The notes beneath the pieces were generated by a model, which was not told where the DNA came from, searched no databases, and saw only the letters and a list, made by a program, of their open reading frames with translations. From NCBI RefSeq assembly GCF_900099645.1, contig NZ_FMTL01000007.1:1-64000 (forward strand): a stretch of DNA of 64,000 bases. The letters run 5' to 3'. Positions 37,088-46,413 of the stretch are shown one piece after another; position 1 is the stretch's first letter, and the number at the start of each line of letters is the position of its first letter. The position numbers and the translations under genes are program-made. This DNA is from Pseudomonas peli. Its GTDB lineage: Bacteria > Pseudomonadota > Gammaproteobacteria > Pseudomonadales > Pseudomonadaceae.

Positions 37088-39487
37088 TTGAAGCGCCTGT
37101 TGATTGTTCTTTTACTGTGGCCGGTGCTGCTGTGCGCGGCCGAGAGTAATGTGTTGCCCCTGAGACCGGCGTTTAGCGCGGAGCAGCGGGCGTGGCTGAG
37201 CGATCACGAAACCCTGCGGGTTGGTCTGGTGATGCAGGCGCCCTGGGCGCAATTTGATCGTCGCCAGCAGCGCTTATCGGGGGCCAACGTGGACCTGATG
37301 AATCGCCTGCTGCAAGGCATGGGTGTGCAAGGGCAGTGGCTACGTTTTGCCGATCAGGACGCGCTGGAAGCCGCCCTGCAGCGCGGCGAAGTTGACCTGG
37401 CCCCCGGTCTGCAACAAACCCCGCAAGGCCTAAGGCGTTGGCGCTTTTCTGATCCGTACTTGCGCGTGCCGCATCTGGTCGTGGGCGAGCGGCGCGGCAG
37501 CAGTGCGGTGGACCTTGACCGAATCGGCCGCGATGAAAAAGTCGCCGTGCGTGCGCCCAGTGCCGTACAGGAATACCTGCGCGTGACGCACAGCAATGTG
37601 CAGTTGCAGCCGGTGGGCAATGAACGCGAGGCGCTGGATCTGTTGTTGCGCCAAGAGGTCAGTTACGCGGTGGTGGATGAGGCGCGGCTGAGCTTATTGC
37701 TGCGTGAAACCCAGTTTGCCGGGTTGAGCATCATCGGTGACATTGGCTTGCCGCAGTTGCTGCGCATTGGCAGTCGCCGCGATGCACCGCTGCTCGCCGA
37801 TATTCTCCAGCGCACCTTGCAAGCGTTGCCCGGTGGAGAGCTTGAGCAGCTGCAAGCGCGCTGGTTTCCCCTGTCAACGCGTCAGCTGGGCAACCCACTG
37901 GCGTTCTGGAAAGGCGTCAGTGTGTTTCTCGGTCTCATCCTGCTGACGCTGGCCGCGATTGTCCGCTACCTGTTACTGCAGCGCCGCAGCCTGGAGCGTC
38001 AGTTGCTGGGCGCTCGCGCAGTGCTCAGCCAGCGCGAGGCTGCCGAGCAGGCGCTACGGCTGAGCCAGTTCTCGATTGATAACAGCACCGTGGGCATCCT
38101 CTGGGTCAATTGGGACAGCCATGTGCGTTATGCCAACCTGGCGGCTGAACGCATGCTGGGCTATGGCCGCGACGCGTTGGTCGACATGCCGCTGGTGCAG
38201 CTGGAACCTGCGCTGAGCATGGACCGTTGGTTGACTCTCTGGCGGCAGGCTCGTGGCAGCCAGGAGCCTTTGCCTGGCTTTGAGATCGACTGTCAGCGCG
38301 CCGATGGCAGCCGCTTGCCGGTGGATGTGTCATTGAGCTTTTTGCGCTTTGACCAATCGGAATACCTCGTGGTTTTTATCACTGATGTCACCGAACGGCG
38401 CCGCGCACAGGCCGCCTTGCAGGAAAGCGAAGCGCGCCTAAAAGGGATTGCCGGCAACGTACCGGGGCTGGTGTTCCGGCTGGAGCGGGCCAGCGCCGAG
38501 CAACCGGTGGAGTTTGCCTACATCAGCGAAGCCAGCCTGGAGTTGGTGGGCTATCCAGCGGCCGAGTTGCAGCGCGAAGACCGTGGCATCCGCAGCCTGG
38601 TCCACCCTGAAGATCAAGCGCGCTATCACCAGACCCAGGATGCCGCGCTGCTGGGCGACTGCGATTGGCAATGGCAGGGCCGCATTCTGACTCGCGACGG
38701 CGAGCTGCGCTGGGCGGACATCAAGGCCACAGCGCGTAGCTTGGGTGAAGGGCGGGTGGTGTGGGACGGCATCGTCTGGGACATCACCGAGAACAAGCAG
38801 GTCGAGCTAGCGTTGGCTGAGTCCCGTGCCCACCTGCGCGAACTGGCGGCCCACCTGGAAAGCGTCCGCGAAGAAGAAAAAGCCCGGATTGCCCGCGAGG
38901 TGCACGACGAGCTCGGCCAGGTGCTGACCGTGCTCAAACTGGAAACCGCCATGTGTGAGCTGGCCTTTGCCGGTCAGGTCGCGGGCCTGGATGAGCGTCT
39001 GACCAGCATGAAAAAGCTGATCGCTAATCTGTTCCAGTTGGTCCGCGATGTGGCCACGGCGTTGCGTCCGCCGATTCTGGATGCAGGCATTGCCTCGGCC
39101 ATCGAATGGCAGGTGCGCCGCTTTGAAGCGCGCACCCAGATTCCCTGCCTGGTGGAGGTGCCCGACCACCTGCCGCCACTCAGCGATGCCAAGGCCATTG
39201 GCCTGTTCCGCATCTTGCAGGAGGCACTGACCAACGTGATGCGCCACGCCGGTGCGCACAGCGTGCAGGTGTACTTGCGCGTGGAGCAGAGTGAGCTGTG
39301 CCTGTGTGTGATTGACGACGGTAAGGGCTTTGCGCAGGCGCCCCGCAAAGCCGGGCAATCGTTCGGCCTGGTCGGCATGCAGGAACGGGTATTAATGCTG
39401 GGCGGGCGTTTACAGATTGACAGCCAGCCAGGCGAGGGCACTACGCTGCTGGCGCATGTGGCGCTGGATGAGGAGGCACTGACGTGA
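37088..39487 (+). CDS. agtS: AgtS-like sensor histidine kinase: SBP, two PAS, HisKA_3, HATPase
   Basis: A 799-residue inner-membrane kinase. Signal sequence MKRLLIVLLLWPVLLCAA; a periplasmic type 3 solute-binding domain (about 25-260); a TM helix (about 275-295); two PAS domains (about 310-430 and 440-560); HisKA_3 with phospho-acceptor His near 606 in IAREVHDELGQVL; and a HATPase C-terminus. Place and architecture match P. aeruginosa AgtS, sensor for GABA/5-aminovalerate uptake. The start is taken as TTG at 37088 because GGAG is 10 bases upstream; a GTG at 37079 is too close to it. It overlaps agtR by 4 bases. Confidence 0.87.
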   Translation: MKRLLIVLLLWPVLLCAAESNVLPLRPAFSAEQRAWLSDHETLRVGLVMQAPWAQFDRRQQRLSGANVDLMNRLLQGMGVQGQWLRFADQDALEAALQRGEVDLAPGLQQTPQGLRRWRFSDPYLRVPHLVVGERRGSSAVDLDRIGRDEKVAVRAPSAVQEYLRVTHSNVQLQPVGNEREALDLLLRQEVSYAVVDEARLSLLLRETQFAGLSIIGDIGLPQLLRIGSRRDAPLLADILQRTLQALPGGELEQLQARWFPLSTRQLGNPLAFWKGVSVFLGLILLTLAAIVRYLLLQRRSLERQLLGARAVLSQREAAEQALRLSQFSIDNSTVGILWVNWDSHVRYANLAAERMLGYGRDALVDMPLVQLEPALSMDRWLTLWRQARGSQEPLPGFEIDCQRADGSRLPVDVSLSFLRFDQSEYLVVFITDVTERRRAQAALQESEARLKGIAGNVPGLVFRLERASAEQPVEFAYISEASLELVGYPAAELQREDRGIRSLVHPEDQARYHQTQDAALLGDCDWQWQGRILTRDGELRWADIKATARSLGEGRVVWDGIVWDITENKQVELALAESRAHLRELAAHLESVREEEKARIAREVHDELGQVLTVLKLETAMCELAFAGQVAGLDERLTSMKKLIANLFQLVRDVATALRPPILDAGIASAIEWQVRRFEARTQIPCLVEVPDHLPPLSDAKAIGLFRILQEALTNVMRHAGAHSVQVYLRVEQSELCLCVIDDGKGFAQAPRKAGQSFGLVGMQERVLMLGGRLQIDSQPGEGTTLLAHVALDEEALT

Positions 39488-40113
39488 TTCGTGTATTGGT
39501 GGCAGAAGACCACGCCATCGTGCGTGAAGGCATCAAGCAGCTGATTGGTATGGCGCGCGACCTTGAGGTAGTGGGGGAGGCGAGCAATGGCGAGCAGTTG
39601 CTGGAGACCTTACGCAAGGTTGAGTGTGATGTGGTGCTGCTGGATATTTCCATGCCCGGCGTCAACGGCCTTGAGGCCATTCCGCGGATCCGGGCGCTGC
39701 TGCGTCCGCCGGCAATTCTGGTGCTGTCCATGCACGATGAAGCGCAGATGGCGGCGCGTGCGCTGAAGATCGGAGCGGCCGGTTACGCAACCAAGGACAG
39801 CGATCCGGCGCTGCTGATCGCCGCCATCCGCAAGGTGGCCAGTGGAGGCCGTTACATTGATCCGGAACTGGCCGACCGCATGGTCTTTGAGGTGGGCCTG
39901 ACGGATTCACGCCCACCCCATGTTCAGCTGTCCGAGCGTGAGTTTTCCGTGTTCGAGCGGCTGGTGCGTGGTGAGGGTGTCAACGACATTGCCCTGCACC
40001 TGGCCGTCAGCAACAAGACCGTCAGCACCCACAAAGCGCGTTTGATGCAGAAGCTTGGGTTGCAATCTGTGGCTGACCTGGTGCGCTACGCCATGGAGCA
40101 CAAACTGCTCTAA
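39484..40113 (+). CDS. agtR: AgtR-like NarL/FixJ response regulator
   Basis: A 209-residue regulator. The receiver domain has acidic pocket E8/D9, phospho-acceptor Asp54 in VVLLDISMPG, and Lys in YATKDSD; a LuxR-type HTH occupies the C-terminus (LSEREFSVFERLVRGEGVNDIALHLAVSNKTVSTHKARL). It starts with GTG overlapping the agtS stop. In P. aeruginosa AgtR activates the downstream agtABCD operon, and a palindrome between agtR and agtA is a candidate target. Confidence 0.9.
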   Translation: MIRVLVAEDHAIVREGIKQLIGMARDLEVVGEASNGEQLLETLRKVECDVVLLDISMPGVNGLEAIPRIRALLRPPAILVLSMHDEAQMAARALKIGAAGYATKDSDPALLIAAIRKVASGGRYIDPELADRMVFEVGLTDSRPPHVQLSEREFSVFERLVRGEGVNDIALHLAVSNKTVSTHKARLMQKLGLQSVADLVRYAMEHKLL

Positions 40114-40217
40114 AGCGGTGCTTGGCGCGCTGTTTGACGTGTTGCTCTACGGTCTGCAAGGCCCGGCCGGAGTGGCTTGTGCACTGTTTCTATGCGGCTG
40201 TCGCAACTTCCGGTTTT

Positions 40218-40235
40218 TGTAGGGCAATCCCTACA
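40218..40235. promoter_or_regulatory. perfect 7-bp palindrome, candidate AgtR operator
   Basis: TGTAGGG and CCCTACA flank a CAAT spacer, 111 bases before the agtA ATG in the only sizeable gap between regulator and transporter. A smaller repeat, GCAGG-N4-CCTGC (40236-40249), adjoins it. NarL-type regulators bind short inverted repeats like this; assignment to AgtR rests on position only. Confidence 0.5.
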
Positions 40236-40346
40236 GCAGGTTCTCCTGCCGCCTGACATCAGGTTGTCATCCCGCCCGATTATGCCCCCGGTTCAATCCC
40301 CCTAGTCTTGTGCCATCAGCGTGCAGACAACAACAAGGGTGTGGCG

Positions 40347-41456
40347 ATGAGCGGGTCTCAGGCAAACGATGTACTGGTGAGCTTTCGTGGTGTGCAAAAG
40401 AGCTACGACGGCGAAAACCTGATCGTCAAAGATCTCAATCTGGATATCCGCAAGGGCGAATTTCTCACCCTGCTGGGGCCGTCCGGTTCGGGTAAAACCA
40501 CCAGCCTGATGATGCTGGCCGGTTTCGAAACTCCCACTGCCGGCGAGATTCTGCTCGACGGTCGCTCGCTCAACCGCCTGCCGCCGCACAAGCGTGACAT
40601 CGGCATGGTGTTCCAGAACTACGCGCTGTTTCCGCACATGACCGTGGCCGAGAACCTGGCCTTCCCTCTGAGTGTGCGCGGCATGTCGCGTACCGACAGC
40701 ACCGAGCGGGTGAAAAAAGCCCTGTCCATGGTCCAGCTCGACAGCTTCCGTAATCGCTATCCGGCGCAGCTCTCCGGCGGGCAGCAGCAGCGCGTGGCCC
40801 TGGCCCGTGCCCTGGTGTTCGAACCGCAGCTGGTGCTGATGGACGAGCCGCTTGGCGCGCTGGACAAGCAGCTGCGCGAGCATATGCAGATGGAAATCAA
40901 ACATATCCACCAGCGTCTGGGCGTGACTGTGGTCTACGTCACCCACGACCAGGGCGAAGCGCTGACCATGTCCGACCGCGTGGCGGTGTTCCACCAGGGC
41001 GAGATCCAGCAGATCGCCCCGCCTCGTGACCTCTACGAGTCGCCGAAGAACACCTTCGTTGCCAACTTTATCGGCGAAAACAACCGTCTCAGCGGCCAGT
41101 TGATCAGCCGCGACGGGGAGCGTTGCGTGATTGGCCTGCCTCGTGGCGAGCAGGTCGAGGCGCTGGCGGTCAACGTTGGTGGGCTGGGTGAGCCGGTGAC
41201 CCTGTCGATTCGCCCCGAGCGCGTGCGCCTGAACGACGCCAGCGAGCAGTGCGCCAACCGCTTCTCCGGGCGCGTGGCGGAATTCATCTACCTGGGCGAC
41301 CACGTGCGCATCCGTATGGAGGTGTGCGGCAAGCCCGATTTCTTCGTCAAGCAGCCGATCGCCGAGCTCGATCCCACCATGGGTGTGGGCGATGTGGTGC
41401 CGCTTGGTTGGCATGTGGAGCACGTTCGCGCCCTCGACCCGCTGTTGGCGGAGTGA
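40347..41456 (+). CDS. agtA: ABC transporter ATP-binding protein (AgtA/PotA-like)
   Basis: A 369-residue ATPase. Walker A GPSGSGKTT (44-52), Q-loop FQNYALFP, signature LSGGQQQR (142-149), Walker B LVLMDEP (162-168), His switch VTHDQ, and a C-terminal TOBE domain typical of polyamine/amino-compound importers. The ATG at 40347 with AGGG upstream was preferred to a start at 40308. It is the first gene of agtABCD; gabD and gabT downstream support GABA/5-aminovalerate as cargo. Confidence 0.92.
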   Translation: MSGSQANDVLVSFRGVQKSYDGENLIVKDLNLDIRKGEFLTLLGPSGSGKTTSLMMLAGFETPTAGEILLDGRSLNRLPPHKRDIGMVFQNYALFPHMTVAENLAFPLSVRGMSRTDSTERVKKALSMVQLDSFRNRYPAQLSGGQQQRVALARALVFEPQLVLMDEPLGALDKQLREHMQMEIKHIHQRLGVTVVYVTHDQGEALTMSDRVAVFHQGEIQQIAPPRDLYESPKNTFVANFIGENNRLSGQLISRDGERCVIGLPRGEQVEALAVNVGGLGEPVTLSIRPERVRLNDASEQCANRFSGRVAEFIYLGDHVRIRMEVCGKPDFFVKQPIAELDPTMGVGDVVPLGWHVEHVRALDPLLAE

Positions 41457-41511
41457 GTGCTTTAGTACCCCAGAGCCTGTTTAACAACCCTGCACAGTGG
41501 AGAGAACAACA

Positions 41512-42552
41512 ATGAGCAAACTGCACAGCAACCTGCGCCTCGGCGCCCTGGCTCTCGGCCTGGCCGGCGCCGGCCAAGCGGCCGCCGCCGATCTGACGGT
41601 GATTTCCTTCGGTGGTGCCAACAAGGAGGCGCAGACCAAGGCCTTCTACCAGCCGTGGGAAGCGGCCGGTAAAGGTAAGGTGATCGCCGGTGAATACAAC
41701 GGTGAGATGGCCAAGGTCAAAGCTATGGTCGATACCAACAGCGTGTCGTGGAGTCTGGTGGAAGTGGAGTCGCCGGAGCTGGCGCGCGGCTGTGACGAAG
41801 GTCTGTTTGAGGAACTCGACCCGGCCCTGTTCGGCGATGCCGCCAACTTTATCGACGGTGCCGTGCAGCCATGCGGCGTGGGCTTCTTCGTCTGGTCGAC
41901 AGTGCTCGCCTACAACGCCGACAAGCTGGCCAGCGCCCCAACCGGCTGGGCCGATTTCTGGAACGTAGCCAAATTCCCCGGTAAGCGCGGCCTGCGCAAG
42001 GGTGCTAAGTACACCCTGGAGTTCGCCCTGATGGCTGACGGCGTGGCAGCGAAAGACGTGTATGGCGTGCTCGCTACCCAGGAAGGCCAGGATCGTGCCT
42101 TCAAAAAGCTCGATCAGATCAAACCGCACATCCAGTGGTGGGAGGCCGGCGCTCAGCCGCCGCAGTTCCTCGCTTCCGGTGACGTGGTCATGAGCTCCGC
42201 CTATAACGGCCGCATCGCTGCCGTGCAGAAGGAGAGCAACCTGAAAGTGGTGTGGAACGGCGGCGTCTACGACTTCGACTCCTGGGCTATCCCGAAAGGT
42301 GCCAAGGACCTTGATGCGGCCAAGGCCTTCGCTGCCTTCACCGTGCAGCCTGATCAGCAGAAGGTCTACTCGTCGAATATCGCCTACGGCCCGGCCAATA
42401 AGAACGCCGTCGCGCTGCTCGACAAGGGCCTGCTGGCAGACATGCCGACCACCCCGGAAAACATCGCCGGCCAGGTCGCCATGAACGTGGAGTTCTGGGC
42501 CGATTTCGGCGAACAGCTGGAACAGCGCTTCAACGCCTGGGCCGCCAAGTAA
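41512..42552 (+). CDS. agtB: periplasmic solute-binding protein (AgtB)
   Basis: A 346-residue PotD/type 1 solute-binding protein. Signal peptide MSKLHSNLRLGALALGLAGAGQAAA is cleaved near residue 25-26; the mature protein begins DLTVISFGGANKEAQTKAFY. GGAG lies 9 bases before the ATG at 41512. A stable hairpin follows the stop, which usually protects binding-protein mRNA. It delivers the ligand to AgtCD. Confidence 0.9.
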   Translation: MSKLHSNLRLGALALGLAGAGQAAAADLTVISFGGANKEAQTKAFYQPWEAAGKGKVIAGEYNGEMAKVKAMVDTNSVSWSLVEVESPELARGCDEGLFEELDPALFGDAANFIDGAVQPCGVGFFVWSTVLAYNADKLASAPTGWADFWNVAKFPGKRGLRKGAKYTLEFALMADGVAAKDVYGVLATQEGQDRAFKKLDQIKPHIQWWEAGAQPPQFLASGDVVMSSAYNGRIAAVQKESNLKVVWNGGVYDFDSWAIPKGAKDLDAAKAFAAFTVQPDQQKVYSSNIAYGPANKNAVALLDKGLLADMPTTPENIAGQVAMNVEFWADFGEQLEQRFNAWAAK

Positions 42553-42564
42553 GTTGCTAACACC

Positions 42565-42584
42565 CCCTCTCCTACGGGAGAGGG
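42565..42584. repeat. hairpin in the agtB-agtC spacer
   Basis: CCCTCTCC-TACG-GGAGAGGG forms an 8-bp perfect stem, 12 bases past the agtB stop. No T-run follows, so it probably sets mRNA stability or partial termination rather than full termination. It resembles a common intergenic repeat of Pseudomonas. Confidence 0.55.
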
Positions 42585-42668
42585 TCTGGGGATGGGGCTG
42601 GCGCCGTGGGCGCCCCCTTGTCTCTTTTTTCCTGCCGCCTCGCGCGGCCAGATTTAGCGGAGCTAGCA

Positions 42669-43916
42669 ATGGCTGAAACCGTCCCCCTCAGCGAATTCGC
42701 CGGGCTCACCCTGAAGCAGAAATTGGCGCGTGCCGAGCGGATCAACCGCCTCAAGGCGCAGGGCCTGATCCTGCCGCTGTTGGTGTTCCTCGTGGTGGTG
42801 TTCATCCTGCCGATTGGCATTCTTCTCTATAAAAGCGTGGAAAACCCCGAGGTGGTGAGCAGCCTGCCGCGTACCGTTGCGGCGATTGCCACCTGGGATG
42901 GCCGTGGCCTGCCGGAAGAGGCGGCCTACAAGGCTCTCAGCCTCGACCTGGCCGAGGCGCGCAAGCAGCAGACCATTGGCGATCTGTCCAAGCGCCTGAA
43001 CATGGAGTTGGCCGGTTACCGCAGCCTGATGGCCAAGACCGGGCGTGCGCTGCCGTTCAAGCAGGAACCGGCCTCCTACAAGAATGCCCTGGAGAGCCTC
43101 GACGAGCGCTGGGGCGACCCGGCCTACTGGCAGGTGATCCGCCGTAACGACAGCGCTTTCACCTCTTACTACTTGCTGGCGGCCCTCGACCACCGCATTG
43201 ACGACCTTGGCGAACTGGCCACGGCTACCCCGGATCAGGCTATCTACCTGGACATTTTCGCCCGTACCTTCTGGATGGGCCTGGTGATCACCGCCCTCTG
43301 CCTGGTGCTGGCCTATCCGCTGGCCTACCTGCTGGCCACCCTGCCGACCCGCACCAGCAACCTGCTGATGATCCTGGTGTTGCTGCCGTTCTGGACTTCG
43401 ATCCTGGTGCGGGTGGCGGCGTGGATCGTACTGCTGCAGTCGGGCGGGCTGATCAATAGCGCGCTGATGGCCATGGGCATTATCGACCAGCCGCTGCAGC
43501 TGGTGTTCAACCGCACCGGGGTCTATGTGGCGATGGTGCACATCATGCTGCCGTTTATGATTCTGCCGATCTACAGCGTGATGAAGGGCATCTCACCGAG
43601 CTATATGCGTGCGGCGATTTCCCTTGGCTGCCATCCCTTCGCCAGCTTCTGGCGGGTGTACTTCCCGCAGACCCTGGCTGGCGTCGGTGCCGGCTGTCTG
43701 TTGGTGTTCATTCTGTCCATTGGCTACTACATCACCCCGGCCCTGCTGGGCAGCCCGAGCGACCAGATGATCAGCTACTTCGTCGCCTTCTACACCAACA
43801 CCACCATCAACTGGGGCATGGCCACAGCCCTCGGCGGCCTGCTGTTGCTGGCCACCATGCTGCTCTATGTGGTGTACAGCTGGTTGGTGGGCGCGAGCCG
43901 CCTGCGTCTGGGATAA
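42669..43916 (+). CDS. agtC: ABC transporter permease (AgtC) with long periplasmic insert
   Basis: A 415-residue PotB-type permease. One TM helix (about 32-54) is followed by a roughly 150-residue soluble segment before the remaining helices begin near residue 200; the ABC-contacting EAA-like loop RAAISLGCHPFASFWRVYFPQ is present. The insert makes it longer than a typical 290-residue permease. GGAG lies 6 bases before the ATG at 42669. Confidence 0.9.
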   Translation: MAETVPLSEFAGLTLKQKLARAERINRLKAQGLILPLLVFLVVVFILPIGILLYKSVENPEVVSSLPRTVAAIATWDGRGLPEEAAYKALSLDLAEARKQQTIGDLSKRLNMELAGYRSLMAKTGRALPFKQEPASYKNALESLDERWGDPAYWQVIRRNDSAFTSYYLLAALDHRIDDLGELATATPDQAIYLDIFARTFWMGLVITALCLVLAYPLAYLLATLPTRTSNLLMILVLLPFWTSILVRVAAWIVLLQSGGLINSALMAMGIIDQPLQLVFNRTGVYVAMVHIMLPFMILPIYSVMKGISPSYMRAAISLGCHPFASFWRVYFPQTLAGVGAGCLLVFILSIGYYITPALLGSPSDQMISYFVAFYTNTTINWGMATALGGLLLLATMLLYVVYSWLVGASRLRLG

Positions 43917-43919
43917 AAA

Positions 43920-43936
43920 GGCCTGCGCAGCAGGCC
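43920..43936. repeat. hairpin in the agtC-agtD spacer
   Basis: GGCCTGC-GCA-GCAGGCC gives a 7-bp stem immediately after the agtC stop. No T-run follows. Together with the hairpin after agtB it may tune the relative amounts of the transporter subunits. Confidence 0.5.
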
Positions 43937-44023
43937 AACTGATGACCCTCGCTCCTCCGGGCGAGTGTGCCCGCAGGGCGGGAGAGGGGCGTTGCCCCGC
44001 TAGAGAATGATTGGAGAATGCAG

Positions 44024-44851
44024 ATGCTGAGCCCCTACAAATCGCCGATCGAACGTGCCTGGTTCTGGACCCACCGCAGCCTGTGTGCGCTGGTGCTGCT
44101 GTTCCTGATCCTGCCTGTTCTGGTGATCATTCCGCTGTCGTTCAACTCCGGCAGTTTTCTGGTGTACCCGTTGCAGGGCTTCTCGCTGCGCTGGTACGAA
44201 GACTTCTTCACCTCCGCTGAGTGGATGCGTTCGCTGAAAAACAGCCTGATAATTGCTCCCGCCGCCACGCTCCTGGCGATGCTCTTCGGTACGCTTGCCG
44301 CCATCGGCCTGACCCGTGGCGAGTTTCGTGGTAAGGCCCTGGTGATGAGCCTGGTCATCTCGCCGATGGTGGCGCCAGTGGTCATAGTCGGGGTGGCCAG
44401 CTACCTGTTCTTCGCCCCCATGGGGTTGGGCAATAGCTACTTGGGGCTGATCCTGGTGCATGCGGTGCTCGGCGTGCCGTTCGTCATCATCACCGTGTCG
44501 GCGACACTGCAAGGCTTCAACTACAACCTGGTACGCGCCGCCGCCAGCCTGGGTGCTTCGCCGCTGACCGCCTTTCGCCGGGTGACCTTGCCGCTGATCG
44601 CACCCGGGGTAATCAGTGGCGCATTGTTCGCCTTCGCCACCTCGTTCGATGAGGTGGTGGTGACCCTGTTTCTCGCCGGCCCCGAACAGGCCACCCTGCC
44701 ACGGCAGATGTTCAGCGGCATTCGCGAGAACCTGTCGCCCACCATTGCCGCTGCGGCGACCCTGCTGATCGGTTTCTCCATCCTGCTGTTGCTGACCCTG
44801 GAGTGGCTGCGTGGCCGTAGCGAGAAACTGCGCACGCAGCAGCCATCCTGA
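44024..44851 (+). CDS. agtD: ABC transporter permease (AgtD)
   Basis: A 275-residue PotC-type permease with about six TM helices and the EAA-like loop RAAASLGASPLTAFRRVTLPLIAPG. The ATG at 44024 lies 7 bases after GGAG; an ATG two codons earlier is too close to it. It forms the heteromeric pore with AgtC. The gabD gene begins 23 bases downstream, so they are probably co-transcribed. Confidence 0.92.
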   Translation: MLSPYKSPIERAWFWTHRSLCALVLLFLILPVLVIIPLSFNSGSFLVYPLQGFSLRWYEDFFTSAEWMRSLKNSLIIAPAATLLAMLFGTLAAIGLTRGEFRGKALVMSLVISPMVAPVVIVGVASYLFFAPMGLGNSYLGLILVHAVLGVPFVIITVSATLQGFNYNLVRAAASLGASPLTAFRRVTLPLIAPGVISGALFAFATSFDEVVVTLFLAGPEQATLPRQMFSGIRENLSPTIAAAATLLIGFSILLLLTLEWLRGRSEKLRTQQPS

Positions 44852-44874
44852 ATCCTCCGGAACACGAGAGCCCC

Positions 44875-46332
44875 ATGAGCCTGCAATTAAATAACCCCAG
44901 CCTGCTGCGCCAGCAGGCTTACGTGAACGGCCACTGGTGTGAGGCCGACAACGGTGCACGAACCGAGATCCGTAACCCGGCGACCGATGAGGTGATCGGC
45001 AGCGTGCCGAACATGGGCCGCGCCGAAACCCGTCGCGCCATTGAAGCAGCACAAATCGCGCAACCGGCTTGGCGGGCCCTGACGGCCAAGGAGCGGGCCA
45101 ATCGCCTGCGCCAATGGTTCAACCTGATCATGGCTAACCAGGAAGACCTGGCGCGGATCATGACTGCCGAGCAAGGCAAACCCTTGGCCGAGGCCCGTGG
45201 TGAGATTGCCTACGCGGCCTCGTTTATCGAATGGTTTGCCGAGGAAGCCAAGCGCGCCTACGGCGATGTGATTCCCGCCCATGCCGGCGATAAGCGCATC
45301 CTGGTGCAAAAAGAACCCGTGGGCGTGACGGCAGCCATCACCCCGTGGAATTTTCCCAGCGCGATGATCACCCGCAAAGCCGGCCCGGCGCTGGCCGTGG
45401 GCTGTGCGATGGTGCTCAAACCTGCGCCGCAAACGCCGTTCTCCGCGCTGGCGCTGGCAGCACTGGCCGAGCAAGCAGGCATTCCGGCTGGCTTGCTCAG
45501 CGTGATCCCGGCGGACGTGGGCGCCAGCCGCGACGTCGGCGCTGAGCTGTGCGACAACCCCATCGTGCGCAAGCTGAGCTTCACCGGCTCCACCGGCGTG
45601 GGCATCAAACTGATGCAGCAGTGCGCGCCGACCTTGAAGAAACTCTCACTGGAACTGGGCGGCAACGCACCGTTTATCGTCTTCGACGACGCCGACCTGG
45701 ATGCTGCCGTGGAAGGGGCGATCATCTCCAAGTACCGCAACGCAGGGCAGACCTGCGTATGCGCCAACCGCCTGTACATTCAGGACGGCGTGTATGAAGC
45801 CTTTGCCGCCAAGCTGCAAACCGCAGTGGCCAAGCTCAAGGTCGGTAATGGCATGGACGAGGGCATCACCACCGGCCCGCTGATCAACGCCGAGGCGGTG
45901 GCCAAGGTGCAGCGCCACCTGCACGACGCCTTGGAAAAGGGCGCGACCCTGCTGGCGGGCGGCAATAGCTTGGGCGGTAATTTCTTTGAACCAACCATCG
46001 TTACCGGTGTGACCGCCGAGATGGCCGTGGCCCGTGAAGAAACCTTCGGTCCGCTGGCCCCGCTGTTTCGCTTTAGTGATGAGGCTGAAGTGATTCGCCA
46101 AGCCAACGACACCGAATTTGGTCTGGCCGCCTACTTCTATGCCCGTGATCTGGGCCGTGTATTCCGTGTGGCCGAGGCGCTGGAGTACGGCATGGTCGGC
46201 ATCAACACCGGGGTGATCTCTACCGAGGTCGCGCCGTTTGGCGGGATGAAGTCCTCCGGCCTGGGCCGTGAAGGCTCCAAGTACGGTTTGGATGAGTACC
46301 TGGAGATCAAATACCTGTGCCTCGGAATCTAA
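44875..46332 (+). CDS. gabD: succinate-/glutarate-semialdehyde dehydrogenase GabD
   Basis: A 485-residue NAD(P)-dependent aldehyde dehydrogenase. ITPWNFPSAM, FTGSTGVG, catalytic-base Glu260 in LELGGNAP and nucleophile Cys294 in GQTCVCANR are all intact; the second Cys next to the nucleophile is typical of SSADH. It oxidises succinate semialdehyde from GABA, and glutarate semialdehyde from 5-aminovalerate (DavD role). It lies 23 bases after agtD and 81 bases before gabT. Confidence 0.94.
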   Translation: MSLQLNNPSLLRQQAYVNGHWCEADNGARTEIRNPATDEVIGSVPNMGRAETRRAIEAAQIAQPAWRALTAKERANRLRQWFNLIMANQEDLARIMTAEQGKPLAEARGEIAYAASFIEWFAEEAKRAYGDVIPAHAGDKRILVQKEPVGVTAAITPWNFPSAMITRKAGPALAVGCAMVLKPAPQTPFSALALAALAEQAGIPAGLLSVIPADVGASRDVGAELCDNPIVRKLSFTGSTGVGIKLMQQCAPTLKKLSLELGGNAPFIVFDDADLDAAVEGAIISKYRNAGQTCVCANRLYIQDGVYEAFAAKLQTAVAKLKVGNGMDEGITTGPLINAEAVAKVQRHLHDALEKGATLLAGGNSLGGNFFEPTIVTGVTAEMAVAREETFGPLAPLFRFSDEAEVIRQANDTEFGLAAYFYARDLGRVFRVAEALEYGMVGINTGVISTEVAPFGGMKSSGLGREGSKYGLDEYLEIKYLCLGI

Positions 46333-46413
46333 GCGTGGCCTGAATCCATAAGGTGGAAGACGCGCAACGCGTTTTCCACCTCCTGAACAACCTGCACTCC
46401 TAACGAGGACCGC

